A stretch of 16,423 nt of DNA from Desulfosporosinus sp. (GTDB lineage: Bacteria > Bacillota > Desulfitobacteriia > Desulfitobacteriales > Desulfitobacteriaceae): the NCBI GenBank assembly GCA_003513495.1, contig DOPM01000012.1:1-16423 (forward strand), given 5' to 3'. Within the stretch, counting starts at the first letter, position 1; each line of letters begins with the position of its first letter. The translations under genes were made by a program, and so were the position numbers. Below, piece by piece: positions 6,668 to 14,292 of this stretch. The notes under the pieces are model-generated. The model made no database searches and was not told the origin of the DNA. It worked only from the letters and a program-made list of their open reading frames with translations.

Positions 6668-7966
6668 TTAGGCTGGGTCGTAACCTACTACCGACCAAAT
6701 ACCTGTATTGTCTTGTTTCACCAAACGTTTCAGGTACACTTTTCGTATTGGGGTGCTATCTCCCACCACCTCAACAATGGCTACCTTCTGAGTATTTTGG
6801 ATAACCCTCAGGTTTTCCCACTTGACTGGAAATTCACCTTTAACTCCGTTCGGAGAAATCCTTAAGCTGACATATGTCATCGTTACTTGGACAGGGTCTA
6901 GTTGCCAGGGAGAATGCCCTTCGTCAACACTATTTTGGTCATTTTTGGTGATTTCCAAGTCAACAGGAACAACATCTTGTGGTTTCGTAAGGAACTGTAG
7001 GTCTGACGATGGCAGAAGGTCCTGTTCCTGGCCTTGTGAATCGTAGTACTTGTCGTTTTGCATATAAAGTGTATCTTTTAAATAGGCTCCAAGTACAACC
7101 TTGCCGTCAGGAGGGATAGCGTACTGAGCGACGGTAACTACGAAATCCGAGCCTTGCTTGAGCCTATCTTGGAAACTGCCTGCGTTTTTCAGGGATTCAT
7201 TAAATACGATTTCCAGGGTTTGTCCTGCCTCGTAGTAGCTATCTACTGGGTCATTCGGTAGCTGGATATTTTTTGTCACTTGGAGAACGATAGATTTCAG
7301 CTCATCCGAAGTCACCGCAAGTTTAAGTATAGTACCTTGCACCCTCCGCGTTCTGGCAACCACTTGCCAATTCTTGTTGCCTGTATTTCCGGTTGCGTTT
7401 ACGTTGTTCTGTGATTTGTACTTATCCTGGTTGAAAATTCCCCCAGGCTTTAATGTAGGTACAGCTAGCAAGCCTTTTTGTCCCTTGCCTTTCCCTTGTA
7501 AAGTGAAGACAATAGTTGCCGTTGAAGTTTCGATTATTTTGCCTGTTTCTTCGATAAGTTTATGACGGAAAGTTGACCAATCGCCATCAATCGGTTTTAC
7601 CTCGTCAGCCTTTCTATCACCTAGTTCCAATTGGTTCCCCTTATCGTCGAGGAACGAGAGGTACAAATCACCTTCTGCCAGTTTGTATCGGCCTTCCACC
7701 CAAATAATGTGTTGCCCATGGGCGTAATCACTAATAGTTTTGGTTACTTCCAGAGTTCCAGGTATGACCTGCCTTACTTCATCTATCTCAATTGGACGTG
7801 AATCTCCTTGTTGTTGCTGAACCCTGTTATCTGTATTTGCTTCGTTGAGGTTAGCAGTGCTTACAGTTCCCTTAGAACTCGTTAGGCCTGTAATGCCAAC
7901 CACAACAAATAAGATAATCGCGACAGCAGACCATTTCCACGAATTTTTACTGAACATCGTTATCAT
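6668..7966 (-). CDS. Unrecognised membrane-anchored or secreted protein
   Basis: An intact 432-residue frame whose family I do not recognise. A hydrophobic helix at residues 11-29 (SAVAIILFVVVGITGLTSS) after a Lys/Trp-containing start makes a signal anchor or signal peptide; there is no lipobox Cys. The rest is hydrophilic, with beta-rich segments (YKLAEGDLYLSFLDDKGNQL, TLEIVFNESLKN, PIRKVYLKRLVKQDNTGIWS), a Gln-rich patch (VQQQQG) just after the helix and an Asn/Gly-rich linker (NNVNATGNTGNKN). No Cys or catalytic motif is evident. The ATG at 7966 is preferred because AAAAGGGG precedes it; an ATG at 8005 adds 13 residues but lies within the end of an upstream gene remnant and has a poor site. 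Flanked by pseudogenes, it is the only intact gene between the BlaI and kinase remnants. Confidence 0.65.
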   Translation of the reverse strand: MITMFSKNSWKWSAVAIILFVVVGITGLTSSKGTVSTANLNEANTDNRVQQQQGDSRPIEIDEVRQVIPGTLEVTKTISDYAHGQHIIWVEGRYKLAEGDLYLSFLDDKGNQLELGDRKADEVKPIDGDWSTFRHKLIEETGKIIETSTATIVFTLQGKGKGQKGLLAVPTLKPGGIFNQDKYKSQNNVNATGNTGNKNWQVVARTRRVQGTILKLAVTSDELKSIVLQVTKNIQLPNDPVDSYYEAGQTLEIVFNESLKNAGSFQDRLKQGSDFVVTVAQYAIPPDGKVVLGAYLKDTLYMQNDKYYDSQGQEQDLLPSSDLQFLTKPQDVVPVDLEITKNDQNSVDEGHSPWQLDPVQVTMTYVSLRISPNGVKGEFPVKWENLRVIQNTQKVAIVEVVGDSTPIRKVYLKRLVKQDNTGIWSVVGYDPA

Positions 7967-7994
7967 TCTAATTCCCCTTTTGATATTAGACTTC

Positions 7995-8190
7995 TTATTT
8001 GCCATTTACTTTACCCCAACCGAAATCAACATCTTCGAAAGACACTGAATTTTCGCCAACGTCGAAATGCGCCTTAGCCGCATCCAATGGTGTAAATCTA
8101 TACCCACTAATATAAAAAATCAAAACCGCCATAAAAAATAAAACTATGCCCAGAACAATGCCAATGGTAAGTTTTTCTTTTAAAACCTTC
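7995..8190 (-). pseudogene. Truncated small membrane protein remnant
   Basis: A frame ending at the TAA at 7997-7995 encodes a membrane helix (LTIGIVLGIVLFFMAVLIFY) followed by ISGYRFTPLDAAKAHFDVGE and DVDFGWGKVNGK. There is an in-frame TAG just before KVLKEK, and the natural start appears to be one frame away (ILETYIEG), so at least one frameshift has occurred near 8180. The sequence ends abruptly after GWGKV, where a longer extracellular domain would be expected. Its 3' end overlaps the alternative start of the next gene. Family not recognised. Confidence 0.45.
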
Positions 8191-8271
8191 TATATAAGTT
8201 TCCAGAATCCCTTTAATAATAAAGATTATTTCAAAAAACTCTAAATATAATCGAGAACTTATAACACAAAT

Positions 8272-9359
8272 ACTTAACTTCCAAATCCTCCCCCCGTGTT
8301 GATCAAGGATACGGTGGACAACGGATAATCCTAATCCAGTCCCTTTCTCTTTCAGCGTAAAAAAAGGATCATATATATAGGGCAGGTCGTCTGGCGAAAT
8401 CCCAGGTCCCTCGTCACTGACGGCGAAGCCTACAAAGCCGTCTTGCTGAACTCCCTCTAAATGAATCACACCGCCCTCACCCTGAGCATCAATGGCATTA
8501 AGTAAGATATTTAAAAAGACTTGCTTAATTTGATCCGGGTCCACCTCAACCTCTTGGTCGTTAATAGGATCTCGAGCTTGTTCTAACTAAATATGGCTTT
8601 GCCGTAGAGCAGGCTGAATCAACGTGACTCCTTCATCCAAAAGTTTCCCCAACGTAATCCTTCCCCGTACTGGTTCTTTGGGCCGAGCAAAGCTCAGGAA
8701 CTCACTCACTAAGCGATTTAACCGTTCACACTCTTCCAGAAGCACCCGACAGTATTCCGAAACAACTCCATCGTTGCTTTTTTCTTGGACCAACATTTGG
8801 ATGCTCACTTTCATAATCCCCAAGGGATTACGTATTTCATGAGCTAACCCGGCACTCATATGCCCAAGCGCCGTTACTCGTTCCGTCTGCCGGATTTCAC
8901 CTTCTAATCGTTCGCGTTCCTGCCCTTCTCGCTTTAGCTTCTCCACCAACTCTTTTTGAACTGTTAGAGAAAGCTGATATTTGCGTTTCGCCTTCCGCTC
9001 CTCTTCAGTCAAGAAGCCTGTTAACCAACCGATAACGTTAATTAATCCGACTTCTAACCACTGTGTATACTTAGCGGCCGGCGTTAAAGTATGTTGAAAA
9101 TGCGTCATGAGCGCTAGAAAAGCAGCGTAATGACAAAACTTGATATGATCCCACCTGCAGGTCCAAAACGCATTGCCACATAAATCACTGGGAGATAATA
9201 GGCGAATTGCAGAAGAATGTGATAATCCACTTCGTAATGATAATTCGTGTAATGAATAGTAGTCAGAACCGCGATGACAAGCCCAATAGCAATGAGGTCA
9301 AAGAGAGCCCGGGCACGGTTTTGTGCAGGGGGCGGGGGCTCAAGCATGAGATTCAGCAA
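8272..9359 (-). pseudogene. NtrB-like histidine kinase, broken by a frameshift, a nonsense codon and 3' truncation
   Basis: Starts at TTG 9359 with GGAGG seven bases upstream. The N-terminus has several membrane segments (FDLIAIGLVIAVLTTIHYTN, FAYYLPVIYVAMRFGPAGG, IISSFVITLLF). A one-base deletion near 9117 then interrupts the frame; it resumes as ALMTHFQHTLTP. The transmitter follows: LGHMSAGLAHEIRNPLGIMK with the phospho-accepting His, then FLSFARPKEPV. An in-frame TAG at 8589-8587 replaces what is normally a Gln (SHI*LEQARD). The ATPase part has QVFLNILLNAIDA, DEGPGIS and KGTGLGLSVVHRILDQHGGRI, then loses homology near 8280, so the last 15-20 residues are gone. It lies 60 bases after the intact NtrC-type regulator at 10780-9419 and was surely its partner. 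Confidence 0.85.
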
Positions 9360-9418
9360 AAGAAAACCTCCACCTATCCTTGTTTCCTTGAACCAAATGT
9401 ACTCTCTCGAATATTTCC

Positions 9419-10780
9419 CTAAATCCCCCAGTGAGGATCTATTCCGTATTTCTCTAAACGGTATATAAAGGCATGCCGAGATAGTCCTAACTGTTTGGCA
9501 GCCTTGCTTTGGTTACCTCCCGTTTGTTCCATGGCCTGCTGGAGAAAGGATTTCTCTAGTTCTTCGAGGGAAACCCCCTCTGGAGGTAGCTCAAAGAGTC
9601 CGGGGCGGCCCTTCTCCTCTTTTGAGATGGTTTTAAAAACGGGCAACCCATCCGACCCAATCACCGCTCCTTGGGAAATAATCACCATACGTTCCACCAC
9701 ATTTTCCAGTTCACGCACGTTTCCCGGCCAGTCATACGCCATGAGTTGAGTAAGGACTCCCGGACCAAGAGTCTTGCTTTGCCCATACGTTCTAAGTTTC
9801 TTTAAGAAATGTTCAGTAAGGTAAGGGATATCCTCCCGACGTTCCCGTAAAGGAGGAATAGAAATAGGAAAGACACTGAGACGATAGTAAAGATCCTCCC
9901 GAAAGCGCCCTTCCTGGGCCTCTTTCAGTAAATCCCTGTTCGTCGCCGTAATAATCCGCACGTCCACCTTGATGGTTTTCTCACCGCCTACCCGCTCAAA
10001 CGTCCGCTCTTGAAGAACCCTTAACAACTTAGCTTGAACGTTAAAGGACAGTTCACCGATCTCATCGAGAAAGAGTGTACCACCATCGGCTAACTCGAAC
10101 CGGCCTGTTTTTCGAGCATGAGCTCCTGTAAACGCTCCTTTTTCATGTCCAAACAGTTCACTTTCCAGCAATGTTTCCGTCAATGCAGCGCAATTCACTC
10201 GAATAAACGGTCCATTAACGCGTGGACTTAAGGTATGTATAGCGTGAGCCACCAATTCCTTTCCCGTCCCCGATTCCCCTTGAATAATAACCGTTGCAGG
10301 AGTATTGGCGACTCGCTCCACTAAGTGTTTAACCTCTTGCATTGATTCACTACTCCTCACCAGTTGCCATCCATCACTTTGAACCTCTCCCTTTAAATAA
10401 TCCACCTGCTCACGTAGGCTTTCCACTACAAAGGCCTTAGAGACTGTAATGAGAAGTTCTTCAATATCAAAGGGTTTTATCAAATAATCGTGGGCTCCGG
10501 CCTTCATGGCCTCGACCACGGTTGCGGTACTTCCGAGCGCAGTCATCATGACAATCATTAAATCCGGATAATGCTCTTTCAGCTTCTTAAGAAGACTTAG
10601 ACCATCCACCTTTGGCATTTTCAAATCCACAATAACTAGATCTGGTCGTTCAGCCAAGGCCCGATCTAAGGCGAGTTGCCCGTCCTCCACTGTCTCCACA
10701 TCATAGCCGGCTTTACTTAATGCCCGTTCCAGAACCCAGCGCAAATTCTCTTTATCATCCGCAATTAAAACCTTTCGCAT
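9419..10780 (-). CDS. NtrC-family sigma-54-dependent response regulator
   Basis: A 453-residue, full-length, three-domain protein. The receiver domain spans about 1-120, with acidic residues D8/D9, phospho-acceptor D52 (LVIVDLKMPK) and K102. The AAA+ domain has Walker A GESGTGKE at 168-175, GAFTGA at 215-220 (the sigma-54 contact loop), Walker B GGTLFLDEIG at 233-242 and an RREDIPYL segment. The C-terminal Fis-type helix-turn-helix is QSKAAKQLGLSRHAFIYRLE. It should activate sigma-54 promoters when phosphorylated. The ATG at 10780 follows GAGGAG by seven bases; an in-frame GTG lies two codons upstream. The cognate kinase gene downstream is destroyed, so the regulator is either unphosphorylated, driven by another kinase, or on its way to decay. 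A dyad repeat in its leader is a possible autoregulatory site. Target genes are not evident here. Confidence 0.93.
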   Translation of the reverse strand: MRKVLIADDKENLRWVLERALSKAGYDVETVEDGQLALDRALAERPDLVIVDLKMPKVDGLSLLKKLKEHYPDLMIVMMTALGSTATVVEAMKAGAHDYLIKPFDIEELLITVSKAFVVESLREQVDYLKGEVQSDGWQLVRSSESMQEVKHLVERVANTPATVIIQGESGTGKELVAHAIHTLSPRVNGPFIRVNCAALTETLLESELFGHEKGAFTGAHARKTGRFELADGGTLFLDEIGELSFNVQAKLLRVLQERTFERVGGEKTIKVDVRIITATNRDLLKEAQEGRFREDLYYRLSVFPISIPPLRERREDIPYLTEHFLKKLRTYGQSKTLGPGVLTQLMAYDWPGNVRELENVVERMVIISQGAVIGSDGLPVFKTISKEEKGRPGLFELPPEGVSLEELEKSFLQQAMEQTGGNQSKAAKQLGLSRHAFIYRLEKYGIDPHWGI

Positions 10781-10796
10781 AGTCACTCTCCTCGAT

Positions 10797-10843
10797 TGCG
10801 GGATTTCCTACACCATAGTGCGGGAAATCCCGCAGTTTTTTAA
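10797..10843 (-). promoter_or_regulatory. Three TGCGGGA half-sites (dyad) in the leader of the NtrC-type gene
   Basis: TGCGGGATTTCC at 10797-10808 is repeated in inverted form as GGAAATCCCGCA at 10823-10834, and a further TGCGGGA at 10819-10825 makes a compact palindrome TGCGGGA-AA-TCCCGCA. It sits just before the ribosome site of the regulator gene. A plus-strand T-run (10836-10841) follows, so it could mimic a terminator, but no plus-strand gene precedes it. Binding by the regulator itself is plausible, not shown. Confidence 0.45.
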
Positions 10844-10980
10844 CCTAAAACTAATTTATTTCATTTCATCATAAGCCCTCTATATTCTTATTGAAAATTT
10901 CCCTTAAATTAAATTTTAAGTTTTATTCAAAGTTTAGGACTATTCTCGAATGGAATAACTCGAATGTACACATTAAGTGA

Positions 10981-11256
10981 TGTTCATTCACTCAAGTTTT
11001 AGCGGTTTTAATGAATTATGTGACAGGTCAAGGTGTCCTTTGGTATGGCGCTTTGTTGCTCTTTGTCTATGGGCTTAGCCACGGAATACCGTTAATTATT
11101 GCGGGTACCTTTACAGCCGTTGTAAAAAGTCTTCCTCGCTTACAAAAATGGGGTCACTATATTACGTATCTAAGCGTTGGACTACTCATAGTGTTGGGTT
11201 TATACTTCTTAAGATATCGATCTTTCCCTGGACAGATTCATTTTTCCTTTCAATAA
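10981..11256 (+). pseudogene. ccdA: C-terminal remnant of CcdA-type cytochrome c biogenesis/thiol transporter
   Basis: After an in-frame TGA (10978-10980) the frame reads CSFTQVLAVLMNYVTGQGVL followed by YGALLLFVYGLSHGIPLIIA and two further hydrophobic segments, with KSLPRLQKWGHYITYLSVGL between, ending at TAA 11256. This matches the last three membrane helices of CcdA, which passes reducing power across the membrane to extracytoplasmic thioredoxin-like proteins. The first Cys corresponds in position to the second redox Cys region. The N-terminal half and start are absent and no ribosome site is present. It is divergent from the NtrC-type operon, about 200 bases upstream of it. Confidence 0.8.
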
Positions 11257-11597
11257 TTTGAAAATCCGTCCCCTGTGACGGTATAAGAATTCTAAAACCT
11301 TCTTAGCTTCGTACTCTTTTACCTTCATGAAGAATGTTATAAACACCCATTTTGAGCAATGTATGTGTTCCATACCTCTATCATGTTCCAAGACTTAGTT
11401 CCTTAGTCCAGAATTGCTAAAAGGACAAACAAGAGCCACAATGTTTATGCTAACGATATAAGAAACATATTGGTCAAGCAATTCGAGACTAAAATGCCGC
11501 AGAGCTAATAAATAACATATCTTGATAATCTATTGGTACACGTCGCGCATCAGCGTGGTAAAAACAGTTCAGCCAACTATTACGGGCCTCAGCGAAA
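11257..11597. other. Gene-poor stretch upstream of the two-component genes
   Basis: About 340 bases with no supported gene. A 74-codon minus-strand frame runs from inside the regulator gene (11713) to 11489; it reads FGNFAEARNSWLNCFYHADA in the middle but lacks a ribosome site and overlaps a strong promoter, so I do not call it. The sequence could be a scar of an insertion element; I cannot demonstrate this. Confidence 0.35.
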
Positions 11598-11627
11598 TTG
11601 CCGAAGATAGCCGTCCTCTTGTATAAT
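11598..11627 (+). promoter_or_regulatory. Sigma-A-type promoter of the OmpR-type regulator operon
   Basis: TTGCCG (11598-11603), 18-base spacer, then a perfect TATAAT (11622-11627). The transcript would start near 11634, about 30 bases before the ATG at 11664. Confidence 0.6.
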
Positions 11628-11663
11628 GATCTAAATACATTTTTGATGGGAGCTTGAAAACTA

Positions 11664-12356
11664 ATGAGAATTTTACTAGTCGATGATGAAAAAAAAATCA
11701 CGACCGTACTCAAAGCCTATCTTCAACAGGAAGGATTTCAGGTAAGTACGGCCATTAACGGCCTAATCGCTTTAACCATGTTTAAAGAAAATCCTTTTGA
11801 TCTACTCATCCTTGATCTAATGCTTCCAGGCATGTCTGGGACAAAAATTTGTAGCGAGATTCGCAAAATTTCCTCTGTTCCTATTATCATGCTCACCGCA
11901 AAAGTCGAAGAAGAGGACCGCATCCAAGGATTAAGTATCGGTGCGGATGATTACATTACGAAACCCTTTAGCCCACGAGAAGTGGTTGCCCGTGTTCGGG
12001 CCGTTCTACGACGGACCAATAACGAAACTTCACCCCTTGCTGACGTAATTTCCTATGATAATGGCCTCACCATCGATAACATACAGCATGAAATCCGGCT
12101 TAACGATCAAGAAATCTTGTTAACTCCAACCGAGTTTAAGATCCTTGGTGCCTTAGCGAAACACCCTGGACGGGTGTTATCTCGAGGTCAATTGGTGGAA
12201 ATTGTCCAAGGGCACGACTTTGACGGAGATGACCGCGTGATTGATGCCCATATTAAGAAGATTCGGCAAAAGATCGAAACGACTCCCAGCAACCCACAAA
12301 TTATTATGACCGTTTACGGTATCGGCTACAAATTCTATCCAAGTGCGGGGGGATAA
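11664..12356 (+). CDS. OmpR/PhoB-family response regulator, probable copper response
   Basis: A 230-residue, full-length regulator. The receiver has D7/D8, phospho-acceptor D51 (LLILDLMLPGMSG), T78 and K100 (DDYITKPFSPRE). The C-terminal winged helix has LLTPTEFKILGALAKHPGRV, SRGQLVEIV, VIDAHIKKIRQKI and ends VYGIGYKFYPS, typical of OmpR/PhoB trans-activation domains. The start has GGGAG about 11 bases upstream, and a TATAAT promoter precedes it. The stop lies two bases before the kinase ATG, so the two are co-transcribed and probably co-translated. The Met-rich sensor loop of the partner kinase, and the Met-rich exported protein and CopZ-like gene next door, suggest that it controls copper (or silver) handling genes. 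That assignment is by context only; the regulator itself has no metal motif. Confidence 0.92.
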   Translation: MRILLVDDEKKITTVLKAYLQQEGFQVSTAINGLIALTMFKENPFDLLILDLMLPGMSGTKICSEIRKISSVPIIMLTAKVEEEDRIQGLSIGADDYITKPFSPREVVARVRAVLRRTNNETSPLADVISYDNGLTIDNIQHEIRLNDQEILLTPTEFKILGALAKHPGRVLSRGQLVEIVQGHDFDGDDRVIDAHIKKIRQKIETTPSNPQIIMTVYGIGYKFYPSAGG

Positions 12357-12358
12357 GA

Positions 12359-13765
12359 ATGCGTACTAAATTGTTTCTTTCCACCCTGATCATCGCGATA
12401 ATTACTCTAACCTTTAGCATGCTTTCCGTGAAACTTGTCTTCAACCAACAGTTTAGTGTTTATTTAACCCAGGCGAATGAAACAATCTTAGAACAGTTAC
12501 CCTCTCGTCTAAGTGCCCTTTATCAGACCAAGGGTACTTGGGATCCTACGTCTCTGGACGAAGTTACTCACTCCCTCCCAATGGGTACAGTTGTTACTCT
12601 GACAGATCCGAACGGCAAGCTCATCGCCACGTTAAGCTACACCATGGAAGATATGATGCATGGACAAGGCGAAATGGGCATGGGCATGGGTATGGGTATG
12701 GGTATGTCCTCCTATTCCACGACAAGTTGGAAAACAAAAACCCTTACGGTGTCAGGACCCCTCGGGACTTTAGCCATCGCACAGGTCCGCTACCCTGCAA
12801 CCGCACAAATTCTCAATCCCCAAGATGTCCGCTTCCAATCCTCAGTCTTTCGCTCTCTACTCTTCGCTGGAGGATTGGCGCTTCTATTTGGGATTATTCT
12901 CAGTTACTTTACAAGCCGTCAACTCGTCGCTCCACTCAAACGATTAACGAAAGCTGCTGATCGTATTGGTCATGGGCACCTTGACGAACGCGTTTCCGTT
13001 CGCTCCAAAGACGAGGTAGGGCAACTAGCGAACGCTTTTAATATGATGGCCGACAATTTGGATCGCCAAGAAACCCTCCGCAAACAGTTTACCGCCGATA
13101 TCGCCCACGAACTGCGCACTCCCTTGACCTCGATCAAAAGCTATATTGAAGCCTTTCAAGATAACGTCCTTCCAGCTAATCAAGAAAATCTCTCCTCCAT
13201 TCATGAGGAGATTGACCGATTAGTAGACTTGTCCAGCGATCTAAAAGACTTAAATATAGCAGAAATCGGTGCTTTAAAGCTAATCCTCGAACCTGTGGAC
13301 TTAAAGCTTCTTCTTGAAAAAATCATTCGCAGCCTTTATCCCCTCATCCAGGAAAAGGAATTAACTCTAAATTGGAACGTCTCGGAAGAATCCGTGACTA
13401 CGTCCGGAGACGAGCGCCTTCTGACCCGGCTCTTCTACAATCTGGTGCATAATGCTTATCGGTACTCTAACGCAGGCGGTCAGGTTACCGTCGTGCTTAC
13501 AGAAACACCGGATTTTGCTGAAATTAAGATTACAAACACAGGTATAGGCATCTCGGAAGACGACCTTCCTTTAATATTCGAGCGTTTTTACCGAGCTGAC
13601 AAATCTCGAACCCGTGAGACAGGGGGAACTGGAATTGGTCTGGCGCTGGTCCGCCAAATTATAGACCTCCATCAAGGCACGATCACCGTACAGAGTGAAG
13701 TCGGGCATGAGACTGAATTCATCGTCCAGCTTCCTAAAGAGATAAAAGTAGTGGCTGAGGATTAG
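12359..13765 (+). CDS. Sensor histidine kinase with Met-rich extracellular loop, probable copper sensor
   Basis: A 468-residue kinase. TM1 spans about residues 5-27, an extracellular sensor about 28-161 and TM2 about 163-184. HAMP follows (LVAPLKRLTKAADRIGHGHL), then HisKA with H250 (FTADIAHELRTPLTSIKSYI) and the ATPase with N-box N361/N365 (FYNLVHNAYRYS), G1 NTGIGIS and G2 GGTGIGLALV. The unusual part is residues 96-116: MEDMMHGQGEMG followed by a Met-Gly repeat, giving nine Met and one His in 21 residues. Methionine clusters outside the membrane bind Cu(I)/Ag(I) in known copper proteins, so this loop is a likely metal sensor (inference). The ribosome site GGGGGG lies in the end of the regulator gene. 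The stop codon falls in the loop of the terminator that ends the operon. A partial second copy of the gene's 3' end lies at 14456. Confidence 0.92.
   Translation: MRTKLFLSTLIIAIITLTFSMLSVKLVFNQQFSVYLTQANETILEQLPSRLSALYQTKGTWDPTSLDEVTHSLPMGTVVTLTDPNGKLIATLSYTMEDMMHGQGEMGMGMGMGMGMSSYSTTSWKTKTLTVSGPLGTLAIAQVRYPATAQILNPQDVRFQSSVFRSLLFAGGLALLFGIILSYFTSRQLVAPLKRLTKAADRIGHGHLDERVSVRSKDEVGQLANAFNMMADNLDRQETLRKQFTADIAHELRTPLTSIKSYIEAFQDNVLPANQENLSSIHEEIDRLVDLSSDLKDLNIAEIGALKLILEPVDLKLLLEKIIRSLYPLIQEKELTLNWNVSEESVTTSGDERLLTRLFYNLVHNAYRYSNAGGQVTVVLTETPDFAEIKITNTGIGISEDDLPLIFERFYRADKSRTRETGGTGIGLALVRQIIDLHQGTITVQSEVGHETEFIVQLPKEIKVVAED
12674..12706 (+). repeat. In-frame hexanucleotide tandem repeat coding Met-Gly
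   Basis: ATGGGC, ATGGGC, ATGGGT, ATGGGT, ATGGGT, ATG: five copies of ATGGG(C/T) plus a partial one, within the kinase sensor loop. Each gain or loss of a unit adds or removes one Met-Gly pair without breaking the frame. Confidence 0.9.
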
Positions 13766-13787
13766 ATTTCCTCAGCCACTACTTTTC
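13699..13787 (+). repeat. Kinase 3' end and terminator, copy 1 of a direct repeat
   Basis: The last codons of the kinase and its terminator recur at 14456-14535. The first 36 bases of the two copies differ at a single position (G to A at the fifth base). The remainder is similar with small gaps. The two copies flank the Met-rich gene. Confidence 0.8.
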
Positions 13788-13793
13788 TTTTTC
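13744..13793. terminator. Bidirectional terminator between the kinase and Met-rich genes
   Basis: An exact 18-bp stem (13744-13761 with 13769-13786) and a 7-base loop containing the kinase TAG stop. On the plus strand it is followed by CTTTTTCC; on the minus strand it ends in TTTTATC. It serves both convergent genes. Confidence 0.85.
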
Positions 13794-13815
13794 CATTTAT
13801 GCCACTTCTTAGGAC

Positions 13816-14292
13816 TTATCTTCCCATGGATCCCATCATATTGTTGCCGCTTGATTTTTGGGCTGGCTGTTGAGAAGCGTTAGAATTGTTCGGTTTGTTC
13901 GTTCCAGTCATTCCTTGCGTGTGTTGGGAACTATTCATCTGGTCATTCATTTGAGTGTTCATAGGCATATTTTGCATTTGAGTATTTATCGGCATGTTTT
14001 GCATCTGAGTATTTACTGGCATGTTTTGCATTTGATCATTCATGGACACGGCGGAACTCCTCATTTGATCGTTGACATCTGTCTTGGATGGAACTGTTTG
14101 ATCAGGCTGAGTGGTTTCTACCTGCTCAACTTCGGTGCTTGTGACATCATTGTTGTTCATATAGGCCTGTGCAGTCGAAGCTTTTGGCTGCATATCCGTG
14201 GTATTTTTGCCAATTGTAGTAGCGTTTACGATCCCTGCCAATCCAAGTACCATAACCATTGATAATGAAACCATTAAAACTCTCTTCTTCAT
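13816..14292 (-). CDS. Secreted Met-rich repeat protein, probable extracellular copper binder
   Basis: A 158-residue protein with a clean signal peptide (MKKRVLMVSLSMVMVLGLAG, cleavage expected after VNA near residue 24). The mature chain is low-complexity and probably disordered, rich in Asn, Gln, Thr and Met. It has 17 methionines, one His (124) and no Cys. A nine-residue unit N(T/D)QMQNMP(V/I/M) is repeated three times at 85-111, giving regular M-x-x-M pairs like the Mets motifs of copper transporters. The C-terminus has NNMMGSMG. No known family is recognised. Convergent with the kinase operon and next to a CopZ-like gene, it fits an exported Cu(I) sponge or a metal shuttle (inference). 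The ATG at 14292 has AAAGGA about 13 bases upstream, a long gap. A stronger GGAGG further up (near 14388) leads to no gene. It is flanked by the duplicated kinase ends. Confidence 0.8.
   Translation of the reverse strand: MKKRVLMVSLSMVMVLGLAGIVNATTIGKNTTDMQPKASTAQAYMNNNDVTSTEVEQVETTQPDQTVPSKTDVNDQMRSSAVSMNDQMQNMPVNTQMQNMPINTQMQNMPMNTQMNDQMNSSQHTQGMTGTNKPNNSNASQQPAQKSSGNNMMGSMGR
13960..14040 (-). repeat. 27-bp tandem repeat coding N(T/D)QMQNMPx
   Basis: Three in-frame 27-bp units code residues 85-93, 94-102 and 103-111 of the Met-rich protein, followed by a partial unit (NTQM). The unit is slightly degenerate in DNA, so it is not brand new. Confidence 0.85.

Noticed and set aside
8587..8589. 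In-frame TAG in the NtrB-like kinase as a possible pyrrolysine or programmed readthrough codon
   Set aside because: Some related bacteria do use pyrrolysine, but the position normally holds Gln in a helix, and the same gene also has a frameshift and a 3' truncation. Simple nonsense decay is more likely.
11489..11713. Minus-strand 74-codon frame as a transposase remnant
   Set aside because: It overlaps the regulator start and a TATAAT promoter, has no start signal, and I could not match it to a transposase.
12538..12960. 140-codon plus-strand frame inside the kinase with Gly-His-Gly-Tyr repeats
   Set aside because: It is an out-of-frame reading of the kinase repeat region, and the kinase frame is complete and conserved.
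13960..14040. CRISPR-like regular repeats
   Set aside because: The repeats are tandem, in frame, and lack spacers; they encode the Met-rich protein.
13858..14262. 134-codon plus-strand frame with His/Leu repeats
   Set aside because: It is the antisense of the Met-rich tandem repeat gene, has no ribosome site, and its repeats simply mirror the 27-bp units.
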